DNA of 32,740 nt from Pelargonium nanum. Lineage: Eukaryota > Streptophyta > Magnoliopsida > Geraniales > Geraniaceae. This document shows, piece by piece, positions 23,439 to 32,740 of this stretch. A program made the position numbers and the translations under genes. The notes below the pieces were generated by a model. It made no database searches and was not told the origin of the DNA. It worked only from the letters and a program-made list of their open reading frames with translations. Location of the stretch: positions 1 through 32,740 of the forward strand of contig JAYMTF010000618.1 in the NCBI GenBank assembly GCA_036897485.1. Reading direction: 5' to 3'. Numbering within the stretch: position 1 is the first letter of the stretch; every line of letters starts with the position of its first letter.

Positions 23439-25002
23439 GTGAGTTCTTATTCTTGCTCCGGAACGTGATCGTTCGTATCGTTTTCGGTTGATTTGATCAT
23501 TGTTTTTTGTTTGCGATTTGAATTGATGAGGAATGTTGTACGGATTGAGTAGTTCGGATTAGGTTCTGCGAGTTTAGTGTTGTGGAGTTGTGCGTTTCGG
23601 TTTGATTTGGTGTAGCTTGTTTCCTGATGCTGCTCAATTTTGTATTTGAATGTTAGTTTTGAGATGTGATTGTAGTTTTATTTGAGCTAATTAGTGTGAT
23701 CATTTCAAATGTTTTTTTGTGATTGAGCGTTGTTAGTTTGAGTTTTTGGTTGGGAGTGTACGTGCAAAGTCTCTAAAGTGTGAATGAGGTTAGATTATGT
23801 GATTTGATCATTGTATTTTTGCGATTTTGAGTTTACGGTTGTTGAGTTGTGTGTTTCAGTTTGATTTGATGTAGTTTGTGTCCTGATGCTGCTTAATTTT
23901 GTTTTTGAGTATTAGTTTTGAGATGCGATTGTAGTTTTATTTGAGCTAATCAGTGTGATCATTTCAATTTATTTATTTTGTGATTCAGCATTATTAGTTT
24001 GAGTTTTTATAGTGTGAATGAGCTTAAAGAAGGTGCAGATGGTGAAGACGCAATATGTGATTTCTATTGATTTAGTGATGGCTATTGATTTGAATCGAAT
24101 TGGAAATTTGAAGTATATTTTGGTGATTACGATATATAGCAATTAATATGATGGCCAGGTGGAAGAGTTGTATATCTTGAATTTAAGAATATTGTCAAAT
24201 TTGATGGCCAGATGAATATTTTATTTATGAGTTTTGATTTTTGTATGATTCTATGAAATTTGATGGCTGCAGCTATTGAAGAGTGTGGAACTGGTTTTGA
24301 TTTCTAAGTTATTCTCTCTAGGCTATGGTCAAATTAGATGGGCAGAATTTTGTTGATGTTTTTATTTTTATTGGATTTCATTTGTAAGTTAGTCTGTGTA
24401 GGTGCCTTGATATTTGTCTTAACTAATGAGCTGTGTCAAAATTGTCATACTATGGGAAGAAAAATATGTTGGTGACAGTTGGGTCAATTGTTGTGTACCT
24501 CAATTTGAAAGTTGTTAACTCACAGTTTTTAGCGACACATCTGTTCACTAAGTTGCGTCTTCACTGTTCAATGAAAGCATTTATCTGATGAACTTGCTTC
24601 TTCTATCCAGTATGCTACCAGGATTCCCCAGAGATATGATATACTAGATTCAAGCATCTGCTTTAGTGAAATAAATTGCAGCTAAGGTTAATACAAATAT
24701 AGCTACAATATACTTTTGACTCAAACATATCACTGAACAAGATAGTTGTTTCCTCCTATTTGGAGGATGCTTTCTGAAATTTTTCTCATTTTATCCTGAC
24801 TTTGAGTTCTGAAAATTACTGTCTTCTTAGGATCATCTCAATATTTGGTCTGTATGAATAGTTTAAACTGTAGTTTACATCTTTGATCAAGAAATAGCTA
24901 AATTGTGTTTTATTTTCACATGAAACCTGGATGTGTATTTCTGAATGTACTTGAAGACACATTTCTCTCATAGTCTTGTATAATCAAAACATCTTTGGGC
25001 AG
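23439..25002 (+). other. 5'UTR intron of the OTU gene, with internal duplication
   Basis: A leader exon ends CCGAG/GTGAGTT at 23438 and the ATG-bearing exon begins after TTGGGCAG at 25002, giving a 1564-nt leader intron. It contains a diverged direct duplication: about 23488-23752 is repeated at about 23799-24010 with an offset near 260 bases (shared TTTCCTGATGCTGCT-like, TTTTATTTGAGCTAAT and GTGTGATCATTTCAA words). Long, T-rich first leader introns often raise expression in plants; that role here is inference. The leader exon also holds an ATC microsatellite near 23313-23330. Confidence 0.6.
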
Positions 25003-25087
25003 GTCTTACCCTGATAGTCAAGGCATTACCTCAGCACTTCTGGGAATCAAGAGCGTATTTTTTGTTTGAAATATCGTTTGAAAGGAG

Positions 25088-28000
25088 ATGGTTATATATG
25101 AGCAAGATTTGGATGTTCTGCAGTGGGGTCTTCGTCTTCTTGATGGCGATCCAGTTTATACTTCCGGGCACTATGGCGACACAGATCAACAAGATACTCG
25201 TGACATCTATCATCAACAATATATGAGAGATCATTATGATACACAATGCAATCATGAAGATCCAAATGCTCTTCATGAAGAATTTTCACAACTTGCAATT
25301 ACAGATGCATCTGGATATTTACATGCAGGAGAAAACCACTTGCAACCGACTTTTCATGCGAATGAATGGTTAAATCAATCAACAGGGAACTATTGTTTAG
25401 GTATTTGGTAAAGCTATATATGACCTATTTATTTTATTGATCAGTTGGTCATTTTCATTTTACTGTTTTGCTTACTTGGTACTGTATTTTACTCTGAGCA
25501 GGCCACGAATGCGGCCTTCAAGAATCTCAAGATATAACGCCCTCGAGTTCATGTTCTAGCCCTTGTGATTTAGAGGAGTACTCTTATTCTCTGGAGCTAA
25601 CTGATGAATATGTAACTGATGGTGAAGTCAGTGAGATATTGAATCAAATGAATCCTATTCCTGTAAGTTTTAACTTATTTAAAGTACATGTAAAGTTTCC
25701 CTTGCTTCCACTGTATACGGTTAAATATGCATTTTGAAGTTCATTTGGTCACCTTTACTGTTTGTCTATTTCATGTCAATCTTTTCTTTGGAAGCATTGA
25801 GTTAATTAGCCTCATTAAACCATGTTGAGTTTTTTTGGCCCAGCGCACATAATCTGGTCTTTATCCTCTTTAGTTGTTGCATGCAGCATGTTCCTAGAAT
25901 TAATGGCGAAATGCCTTCCACTGATGAAGTGACTTCAGATTATCAACGCTTGCTGGACAGGTATTATCTCTACATACACTCATTTTAGCAAATACATAGT
26001 CACACAAAAATGCATACTGAAAAGGTATTGGGCTGTTTCTTGCTCAGTGAAATAGGATTCAAAAAGTTCACAGTTCTAATTTAATAGAATAGGCTCTTTA
26101 TGGTTGACTGTTCTTTATCTGTGTTTTAATGCTGGACAACGTTTGTAATCAAGATTGCAGTTATATGACTTCATTGAGCACAAGGTTCAAGGAGATGGTA
26201 ATTGTCAGGTGAGCTGTTTTAGTTACATCCTTTTGTTCTTGTGTGTCCCAATATTTTGTTGCATCATGTAGTAATCAATTCTCTCTCTTTTCAGTTTCTT
26301 GCACTATCAGATCAATTGTATAGCTCACCTGAGCACCACAAATTTGTGAGACGACAAGTTGTGAATCAGGTTTGGTATCCTTCTCTGCTTTAATGAGATT
26401 CAACTCTTTTTTACATATGTTATATTAATGTCATTTTATAGATTAACTGTGATTGTTCGTTTTTATCAGCTTAAATCTCACCCTGACATTTATGAGGGAT
26501 ATGTTCCTATGGCATATGATGACTACTTGGACAAGATGTCAAGGTATTAGTTATTTGAAAACGTTTTTGCTGTTTTTGTTGCCATTGAAGTTTCTGGGCT
26601 TATATGGGGCCGTACTAATTACCCTTAAACTTGAATGTTGCTAGAAGTGGCGAGTGGGGCGATCATGTCACGCTGCAGGCTGCTGCTGATTCGGTATGGA
26701 ATTATTAACTAGACACTATTTTCCTTATTAGAAACAAAACATTATAGTTTTGTTTGTATATTTGGAATCATCTTTATTTCTTGGTACTGAGAATAGTTAC
26801 AAAATTTTTGAAGTAATTTGTCATGAAGAATATAACAATTATGTTTGTAAAAATATTTGATTGAATGCTTGCCTTTATAGGAAACAGATTTTCGGTGTTG
26901 CTGCACATTTGGTATCATATAATTCTCGGAGAGTATTAGTTTTGCAGAGATTTAATTCTAGCAGCTATTAGATTTGACTATAAATAGATTGAATGTATTT
27001 CCATGCTTGGTTAAGATGGTCCTTTCTACAGAAGGTAGTTTGTACATGGATTTCATCTTTGACTAATACTTGTTTGTTTCATTTACAGTATGGCGTAAAA
27101 ATATTTGTTTTTACTTCTTTCAAGGATACATGCTTCATCGAGATTCTCCCTAATACCCAGAAGTCCAAAAGAGGTGATATCTTAGTTGTTGTTTTGAATC
27201 TTGTGATGTTCACTTAGTTTTATTCTTTAAATTGTTGTGTCATGTCTTGGTCAGAATTTTTGCACTGATTTTCCCTATCTATTGCAGTCATTTTCTTGAG
27301 TTTTTGGGCAGAGGTTCATTACAACTCAATCTACTCTCAAGGAGGTAACCCATTCACTCATTTGTTACTTTCGTTTTACGGGCAACTCTTAGGCATAGAA
27401 AACTGTTAGGTTGAATGATTGATGACTAAATGTCTAGAGCAGGCACAATTTGGACCCAAACTTGTGAACACTTGAAATTCGACACACATTTTGCGGGTCT
27501 AGGTCACATAAAATAGGGCTGATTGATTTTTGGGTTGGCCAAACCCGAACATTTCCATGTAAAACCTGACCCACGACTCGAAACCTTCAAGAACCCTCAC
27601 CTCTTGTGAATTGCCAACTCTACACACATCCAATGAATCCCCAAACTTCTCTCTTTGGCTGCTATATATCCGAATCGCTCATTTCTGAACCCTTACATGG
27701 TATACTGGTATGAACCCATAAGTCTTGGTCTTGTGTAAGGGTTTTAACAGAAAATTAAGGCAGCGTTTGGATTACAACTTTTGCAGAGTAATGAGAGTCA
27801 AGAATGAGAATGGTGATGAGATTCATGTTCTTTATGTTTTGATTAGGACATTTTGGCCATGAAAATGACTTTGGAATTAGAATATCATTCCCATTCCGAT
27901 TCTTGATTCCATTTTTTTTATCCAAACGATACCTAAGTTCCAATCTCAATCTACCGAGTACCGAGCTTGAGTTTCAAATGGTCAAGAAACTCGATATGTC

Positions 28001-28177
28001 TGTGTTTTGCTGACTCAGTATCACGTTTCAAAGCTTTTGCACATAGTTTCAGTTTAGCTTAATCGTAAGTGTAACTCTAACCCGTGTAAGTAACGGTTTT
28101 TCCAAATTATTTCAGACATGCCGTCATACGAATTTAGGAAGAAGAAGAAGTGGTGGATGTTTGGAAACAAGCATTAG
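25088..28177 (+). CDS. OTU-domain deubiquitinating cysteine protease (OTU9/OTU10-like)
   Basis: Ten coding exons join in phase to 334 aa: 25088-25400, 25502-25662, 25887-25960, 26154-26208, 26295-26369, 26470-26543, 26645-26693, 27089-27173, 27288-27344 and 28116-28177. OTU enzymes cut ubiquitin chains with a Cys-His-Asp centre. The domain runs from about residue 182 to 310: GDGNC with Asp197 and catalytic Cys200, VPMAYDDYLDKM, GEWGDHVTLQAAAD, FKDTCFIEILP and FWAEVHYNSIY with His306. The first 170 residues are acidic and probably disordered. The tail, KKKKWWMFGNKH, is basic. Residue 203, normally Arg in CQFRALSDQ, is Leu. The acceptor at 26153 (ATCAAG) lies 7 bases before a stronger-looking TTGCAG, but only the first keeps the frame. 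The start is the first ATG after the leader intron. The gene follows the PCRK-like kinase in the same direction, as in Arabidopsis. Confidence 0.93.
27470..27600. mobile_element. GGGTTGG/AACCCGA-type repeat in OTU intron 10
   Basis: A block with GCGGGTCTAGGTC, TTTTGGGTTGGCC, AAACCCGAAC and CCTGACCCACGAC resembles the blocks at 3214 and 28687. Boundaries are unclear; it is a dispersed-repeat relic at best. Confidence 0.3.
27759..27933. mobile_element. Tourist-like MITE, copy 2 (OTU intron 10)
   Basis: This is a 175-bp element. The left end, GGCAGCGTTTGGATTA, and right end, TATCCAAACGATACC, are near-inverse copies. TAA flanks both sides (27756-27758 and 27934-27936), the 3-bp duplication typical of PIF/Harbinger Tourist MITEs. 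The interior matches the copy at 19270-19432. No coding capacity. Confidence 0.75.
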
Positions 28178-29243
28178 CAATGCCAAGGTGTGGTACGGCA
28201 CACTTCTACATTATATTGTCTCCATGGTGCAATGCTTACTGCATATTCTTACATTTATCGATCATCATCACGTTGCACAAACTGCATCCAGACTTTTCCA
28301 TAGGCGTTTGCGTCTCAACGGGCCTCACAATAATACACTAACTTATATGCGTTATTTTATAAGAACTAAGAAGGCTATAACACTATAGTTCCATTCAAAC
28401 AAGGAGAGTTTACTGGTTAGTGGTTACATTTTGTTGTTATATGAAACTGAAACAATTGCTAACATAGCTCAGGCCTCATTCTTCTATATATTACAGTTAT
28501 AAGAATTCAAATGTACTTGTTAAGTTGTTATATATTGAAAAGTGAACCAGACAGTAACCAAGAAACATGATTACTGCTATATCTTGCAGTTGAAACACAG
28601 AGCATAGCTTGCATGAAAGTGAATTTTCATGTTTTTTCAGTGAACATTTCATTACATTCATTGATATAGATGTAGAACTCTAGTATAGAGGTGGCAATTT
28701 TCAGGTTTAGAATCGGGTTCGGATAATAAAGTTTAGCCTGAATCTGACCCGAAAGGACTTCAAATTTTGGGTTTGGGGCTGCGGATTGACATTTTAAACA
28801 TAATTTTGTGCATACGTGTGGGCTTGTCCAACCCTAACCAAAATCTCACAAGTTAAAACCAATCTAATACGTTGAAAGATGATCGGATTAGATTGGATTT
28901 AAGACTTTTAAGTGCCCACATGAAAGAAAAGCACTTTCTATATTCGGAAATCCATAATTTTATAATAATTCAAACAAAAAGCATAATTTTGTTTATCTCA
29001 TCAATGGTTGTGGGTCCATGTTTTTACTCTTTTGTATACACAGCCCATAATCTTTAGCATACCATAGTTACTATATATAGATATATTTTTCCTTTTCATT
29101 GTTGAAGCTAATGATAATTTACATCTCTCCTAAAGACCACCAAAACAAGCCAAAATAAATTTAAATACCAAACAAAAAAGATTGACCCAAGACATTGTAC
29201 CGTTGACCATAACCCACACTAATTATCTGATCTCGACTGATAT
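28178..29243. other. intergenic spacer between OTU and TCP 3' ends
   Basis: The genes on either side converge here, so the ends are the two 3'UTRs. A repeat relic at about 28687-28870 begins GAGGTGGCAATTTTCAGG and contains GGGTTCGG and GACCCGAAAGG, in the style of the blocks at 3214 and 27470. No gene is supportable. Confidence 0.5.
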
Positions 29244-29822
29244 TTACTGCTGCCGGAGAACAACCTCCTCTTGCTGTCTCTCCTCCGCCTCGTCCGCCGT
29301 CGCCGGCTGTAGCAACAGCGCCGTGAACGGCATGTGCCGGTGGTACACATTATCCGCGTAGTCAAACGCCATCGGCTGGCACAAGTCCAGCCGGCAACTC
29401 GGCGGCGGCGCCACCATGGAGAGCATCCCGTGGCTGGCGCTCACGGCGGCGGAGGAAGAAGGCGGAGCCGAGGAGATGGGGCCGGAAGTGGAAATGGAGA
29501 AGGCCGGGACTGTGCCAGTGCCGGTGGCGGCGATGATTGACGGCTCCGCCTGCCGGAGCAGCCACTCGATGGTCTCGCCGTCGGAGCGGTGGCCGAGCTC
29601 ACGCGTCAGCTGGAAGATGCGCGCGGCGCAGAGGGCCGGCATGCGCACGCGCCGGCCGCGTCCGTTAACCTTCGTGTGGCGGTCCTTCGACGACGACGAC
29701 ACGCCCAATGCATTGGCCTTCCGAGGTTTGGGTTGTTCATGCACAGACGATTCGGCGAGAGCTGCGGCGTTGAGGGAAGTGGAAGAAGAAGAGAAGCTGT
29801 GGAGCACCATCTCTGAACCCAT
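29244..29822 (-). CDS. TCP11: class I TCP transcription factor, TCP11-like
   Basis: A single-exon frame of 192 aa. TCP proteins bind GTGGGNCC-type sites through a basic helix-loop-helix and control cell growth and division. The TCP domain spans about 46-100: [17 protein letters not shown] (basic region), helix I ([12 protein letters not shown]), the GHRSDG loop, helix II ([11 protein letters not shown]) and [14 protein letters not shown]. The short basic region marks class I (PCF type). Cys65 sits at the position reported as redox-sensitive in class I members. The N-terminus is Ser-rich. The C-terminus is short, with a Ser/Pro stretch and a Gln/Glu tail. The length is close to the short Arabidopsis members TCP11 and TCP16, and the neighbours (ABCG, translin) favour TCP11. 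The coding region is much more GC-rich than its flanks. The first ATG was chosen; a second Met at residue 5 is possible. Confidence 0.9.
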   Translation of the reverse strand: MGSEMVLHSFSSSSTSLNAAALAESSVHEQPKPRKANALGVSSSSKDRHTKVNGRGRRVRMPALCAARIFQLTRELGHRSDGETIEWLLRQAEPSIIAATGTGTVPAFSISTSGPISSAPPSSSAAVSASHGMLSMVAPPPSCRLDLCQPMAFDYADNVYHRHMPFTALLLQPATADEAEERQQEEVVLRQQ

Positions 29823-29879
29823 TAGGGTTTCGATTCAAGTTTCAGAGGAAGAAGAAGAAGAAGAGTGATTTTAGGGTTT
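29822..29879 (-). promoter_or_regulatory. two telo-box motifs and a GAA microsatellite in the TCP leader
   Basis: On the minus strand AAACCCTAA occurs at 29871-29879 and again at 29822-29830, where its last A is the A of the start codon. Between them is a CTT-rich tract (GAA repeats on the plus strand, 29848-29864). Telo-boxes near starts of genes tied to cell growth are known to bind TRB/PUR-type proteins; that they act here is inference. Confidence 0.5.
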
Positions 29880-32022
29880 TGTAAATAAATTTTTTTTTTT
29901 GAAAAACAAGTGGTTTGGTGGATTCTATTGACCCCACAAAGGGGAGATCCTTTTTATTGAGGTTTTGGGAGTGGGGTCCACACTCGTTCCTGCGTGGCAC
30001 TTGTATGAGGTCCAGCTAAGTGTCGGTCGGGGCCACCTGATGACGTGTAAGTGGAAACTAGTCAATATGGCGCGCATGGGGAGGGTTATTATTGTCTTTT
30101 CCGCTTTAAGTTCTAACTTTAGCATAGTAACCTACTACTATCCTATCCAATTCCACACGCGCTTGATATGGAATCGGCGCGTGGGTCTTAATATCGACGG
30201 AGGCGCAGACTGACGCTTTGACCAGTGTTGGAAGTTGTGACAAAATTCCTGTTTTACCCTCCAGTTTGTCCCCTTCTGCTTCTCACGACTGTCGAGGGAA
30301 AACGCACACCTGTGCAGAGACAAGACGGCCCGTATATCCAAACACAATTTGGCGTGGCGATTTTTCTCTGGAATTCTTGACTGTGTTACATAATTTCCGG
30401 GAAAAGAAAGCGGATTGTGTTGCTTTTCTCGGCATCCAAACAGAGCATTAACTATATCTAAAATAGATAATTTTAGTGGCTGAGTGAAAGCAGCTGGTTT
30501 CGGACTGTACCAATGGAGATGGCCGTAACGTCTAATTTGCTGTATACTAAATTTTGGTAACGGAACGGTCGATGACGTTAATGGTTCAGCCATAAACATT
30601 ATTTAAAACTAATGGGACAGATTGAACTTTTTATAAATTAGAAGACAAATATTTTTAAAGATAAAAATAATAGAATTGAGTGGGGCAACTGCTGTATGAA
30701 TTCGTCCATGTATCAGATGATAATACAAATTGGGGTTGAATTTTACATGCAAAATTACCTTTAAGAATCACTCGATCCTATATAAAAATGGTCTGTCCAT
30801 TTTGTATGATGCAAATCTAATAAAAATGGACGATTCTTTTTTTACCCAAAAGAGCTTAGGTAAATCTCCCTATATCATCGACGAGAAGGCTCGAACTTGA
30901 ATTTTTAAAGGAAATTCAAAACGCTTAAACTGTCTAACCCAACAAATCTTAATTTTTCAAAATAAATGTTTTGTAGATATATTATTGGACTAAACACCTC
31001 TTGCCTCCTAACTCGTGTTTAGGTGATTCATATTGAGATAGTAATTAGTGACTTATCTCTATTGTTGTATTACCATTGATCATTAGCAAAATTTGAAAAA
31101 TACGACTAATATTGACATTTCATGTATAAGTAATTTAAAAACATAAAAAGATTCATTTTGGACGGACGAAGTATATGTTAAATCATCAGTCATTATTAAA
31201 ATCTTCACGTCTTAAAATGAGTGTTTTGTGTGCACATGTTATAACAAACTTAATATGTGTTAACTAACTTTTATAAAGATGTTATTGAGCATTCAAAATT
31301 AACTTTCTAGTAAAATACGATCAAAAAAACTTTCTAGTAAAATAAACATGACATTTACTTAAGATAAAATTTCGAAAAGAAACATTACACACATTTTGAG
31401 ACATATAAAAGATTGGTTTGTAGAGATAGTTTGTTCCCTCTTTAGCATTTCAGGTTCAAATCTTGCACCCAGTACCCAATTTCTTTGAACGCCAATGTAA
31501 AGGTGCACAAAAATATGACATCGCGACACTTTATTATACGTAACATCAAAAAAAGTATTTAAGTTGGAAACGCTTAACATGAACCCTTCCTTGGAGGAAT
31601 ACAAGTTTCAGGTGGAAACTCGAAATTCACGTGAAAAATGTTCAAATTCATAATGATTTAATTGACTAATACAAACAATCATAAAAAACCGTAAATTGAT
31701 TTTCGAGTACCCGCAAATTCGGTTTTAAGTTGTCTACTCCACAACTAAATATTAACCACAAAAGTTAAGGGACGGCCCTAAGCTCAAGGCCCAAGACAAT
31801 GAACTTGGCACTATCTTAATTTCTCAAAGTAGCGACCCCAAAAAGGACAAAGAAAAAAACAAAAAACGAGTGGCTATTGTCTATTGAGAAGCAAAAGCAA
31901 CAACCGTTCACTTCACTCCTTTTTCCACTCACTCGAACCCTCCACCGACTTCGCAATGTTTTCCAAATTCAAATTCGGAAATTAAAAACCCATTTCTTGT
32001 TTCCGATTTCGATTCCTCAAAG
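29880..32022. other. intergenic spacer: TCP upstream region and repeat relics
   Basis: 29880 to about 30600 is the upstream region of the minus-strand TCP gene, with a TGACGTG bZIP-type core near 30042. The stretch 30860-30960 holds GTTCGAGCC on the minus strand, a Pol III B-box match with possible SINE context (TTAGACAGTTTAAGCG). GGTTCAAATC near 31450 is a second weak B-box match. Stowaway-like end fragments (TTTTGGACGGACGAAGTA near 31156, GTCTTAAAATGAGTGTTTTG near 31208) are present. No gene is visible. Confidence 0.45.
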
Positions 32023-32110
32023 ATGGAGGCTGCAAGGAATTTGCTGGCTTCGTCTCCGTCGTGTCCTCCCAGAACCTACCACAGAAACTGCGCTTCTTCT
32101 GCTTCTCCAG
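32023..32110 (+). CDS. first coding exon of a gene cut by the window edge
   Basis: An ATG in a pyrimidine-rich leader context (TCAAAGATGGAGG) opens 29 codons plus one base (phase 1), ending in the donor CCAG/GTACAATT. The peptide begins MEAARNLLASS and is rich in Ser, Ala, Pro and Arg with only one acidic residue, as in a plastid or mitochondrial transit peptide. No further exon was recognised before the window ends, so the product is unknown. Without the splice the frame runs on to 32226, but that extension looks intronic. Confidence 0.5.
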
Positions 32111-32673
32111 GTACAATTTTCGCTCCGTATGGTTCTATTTCTGGTTTTGTGCTTTCAATTTTCTGTGAAGTACATGGATTTACTGTAAACAATAAGTTAG
32201 TGTGTACTTTTTGTATATTAAAGTGAAAAATTGATGAGCACAGCTGCACAGGTTCGTATATAAAATTTAACCGTTTAAGCATTTGGGTTTGGGATTAGCT
32301 TATTTGTGTTCATGTTAGTGTGTACTCAATGATAGAGCCTAATTTCAGTTTAAGGATAGACACAAATTTTAGTTTGAAATGGTTGAATATTGAAGATCTT
32401 AGGAAATGTATACAAATTCATTGGGACGAACATGAGTGTTAAACAATGAGATTCTTTTTAATGTTTATAAAATGTTAAAATACAGAACAACGCTTAAAAA
32501 AAATAAAAAATACAGAACATTGTATTATCTATGTGACTATCAATTTATCATCAATTTTGAGTTTCATAACAACAACATAGTTAAAAGAAACAGAATTGAA
32601 ACGAAAAGAGAAAAAGATGAACAAAAAATGTCCACATGATAAAATGGCAAAGCAGAAACATAATATGATAATA

Positions 32674-32740
32674 CTCCCAAAATCCCAAAATGAGTATCCT
32701 GTTTGTCTAAATTTTTTGTCCCAAAATGAGTGTCCTGTTT
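32674..32740 (+). mobile_element. Stowaway-like MITE end, cut by window edge
   Basis: TA followed by CTCCCAAAATCCCAAAATGAG begins a Stowaway-type terminus. CCCAAAATGAGTRTCCTGTTT occurs twice (32683-32703 and 32720-32740), so the subterminal part is duplicated. The rest lies outside the window. Confidence 0.5.

Noticed and set aside
29416..29868. 150-codon plus-strand frame opposite the TCP gene
   Set aside because: It is the antisense of the GC-rich TCP exon and its leader. The TCP domain on the minus strand explains the openness.
1..32740. CRISPR array, operon, prophage or complete tRNA gene
   Set aside because: The repeats present are intronic minisatellites and MITEs with no regular spacers. 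Genes are intron-containing and monocistronic. B-box matches lack a cloverleaf fold.

Overview
The window is nuclear DNA from a flowering plant, most likely a eudicot. The evidence is intron-rich genes with GT-AG borders, AT-rich spacers full of small MITE- and SINE-like repeats, and protein families found only in plants (a TCP factor, an RLCK-VII kinase, and an ABCG transporter of the extended ABCG24/28 type). I see no prokaryotic, organellar or viral gene. The exon models below come from reading splice sites and checking that phases close. Each spliced frame is open from start to stop.

Layout, left to right. 1-1083: spacer with a possible 5' leader of a minus-strand gene leaving the window and a fold-back MITE. 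1134-1835 (+): intronless short-chain dehydrogenase with an in-frame internal deletion. 2651-6601 (-): translin, 7 coding exons, 297 aa, including a 26-nt microexon. 7898-16046 (-): extended ABCG transporter, 14 coding exons, 1090 aa. 16440-18100: AT-rich spacer. 18735-21080 (+): PCRK1/2-like receptor-like cytoplasmic kinase, 4 coding exons, 404 aa, with a 5'UTR intron and one GC-AG intron. 21081-23150: spacer with a SINE-like unit. 25088-28177 (+): OTU deubiquitinase of the OTU9/OTU10 type, 10 coding exons, 334 aa, with a long 5'UTR intron. 29244-29822 (-): short class I TCP factor, single exon, 192 aa. 29880-32022: spacer. 32023-32110 (+): first coding exon of a gene that runs off the right edge.

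These genes do not form a pathway or operon. They cover RNA metabolism (translin), membrane transport (ABCG), pattern-triggered immunity (PCRK-like kinase), ubiquitin removal (OTU) and growth transcription (TCP). Their interest lies in gene order. From memory, Arabidopsis has TCP11, an extended ABCG (WBC30) and translin side by side (AT2G37000-37020), and PCRK2 next to an OTU gene (AT5G03320-03330). Here both sets are interleaved in one 27-kb block, which looks like the state before duplication and gene loss split them.

I found no convincing new multi-gene system. The most unusual items are the damaged SDR, the microexon, the GC-AG intron, a Leu in place of the usual Arg beside the OTU catalytic Cys, a uORF overlapping the ABCG start, an intronic minisatellite carrying repeated splice-donor-like motifs, and two copies of one MITE family in introns of neighbouring genes.
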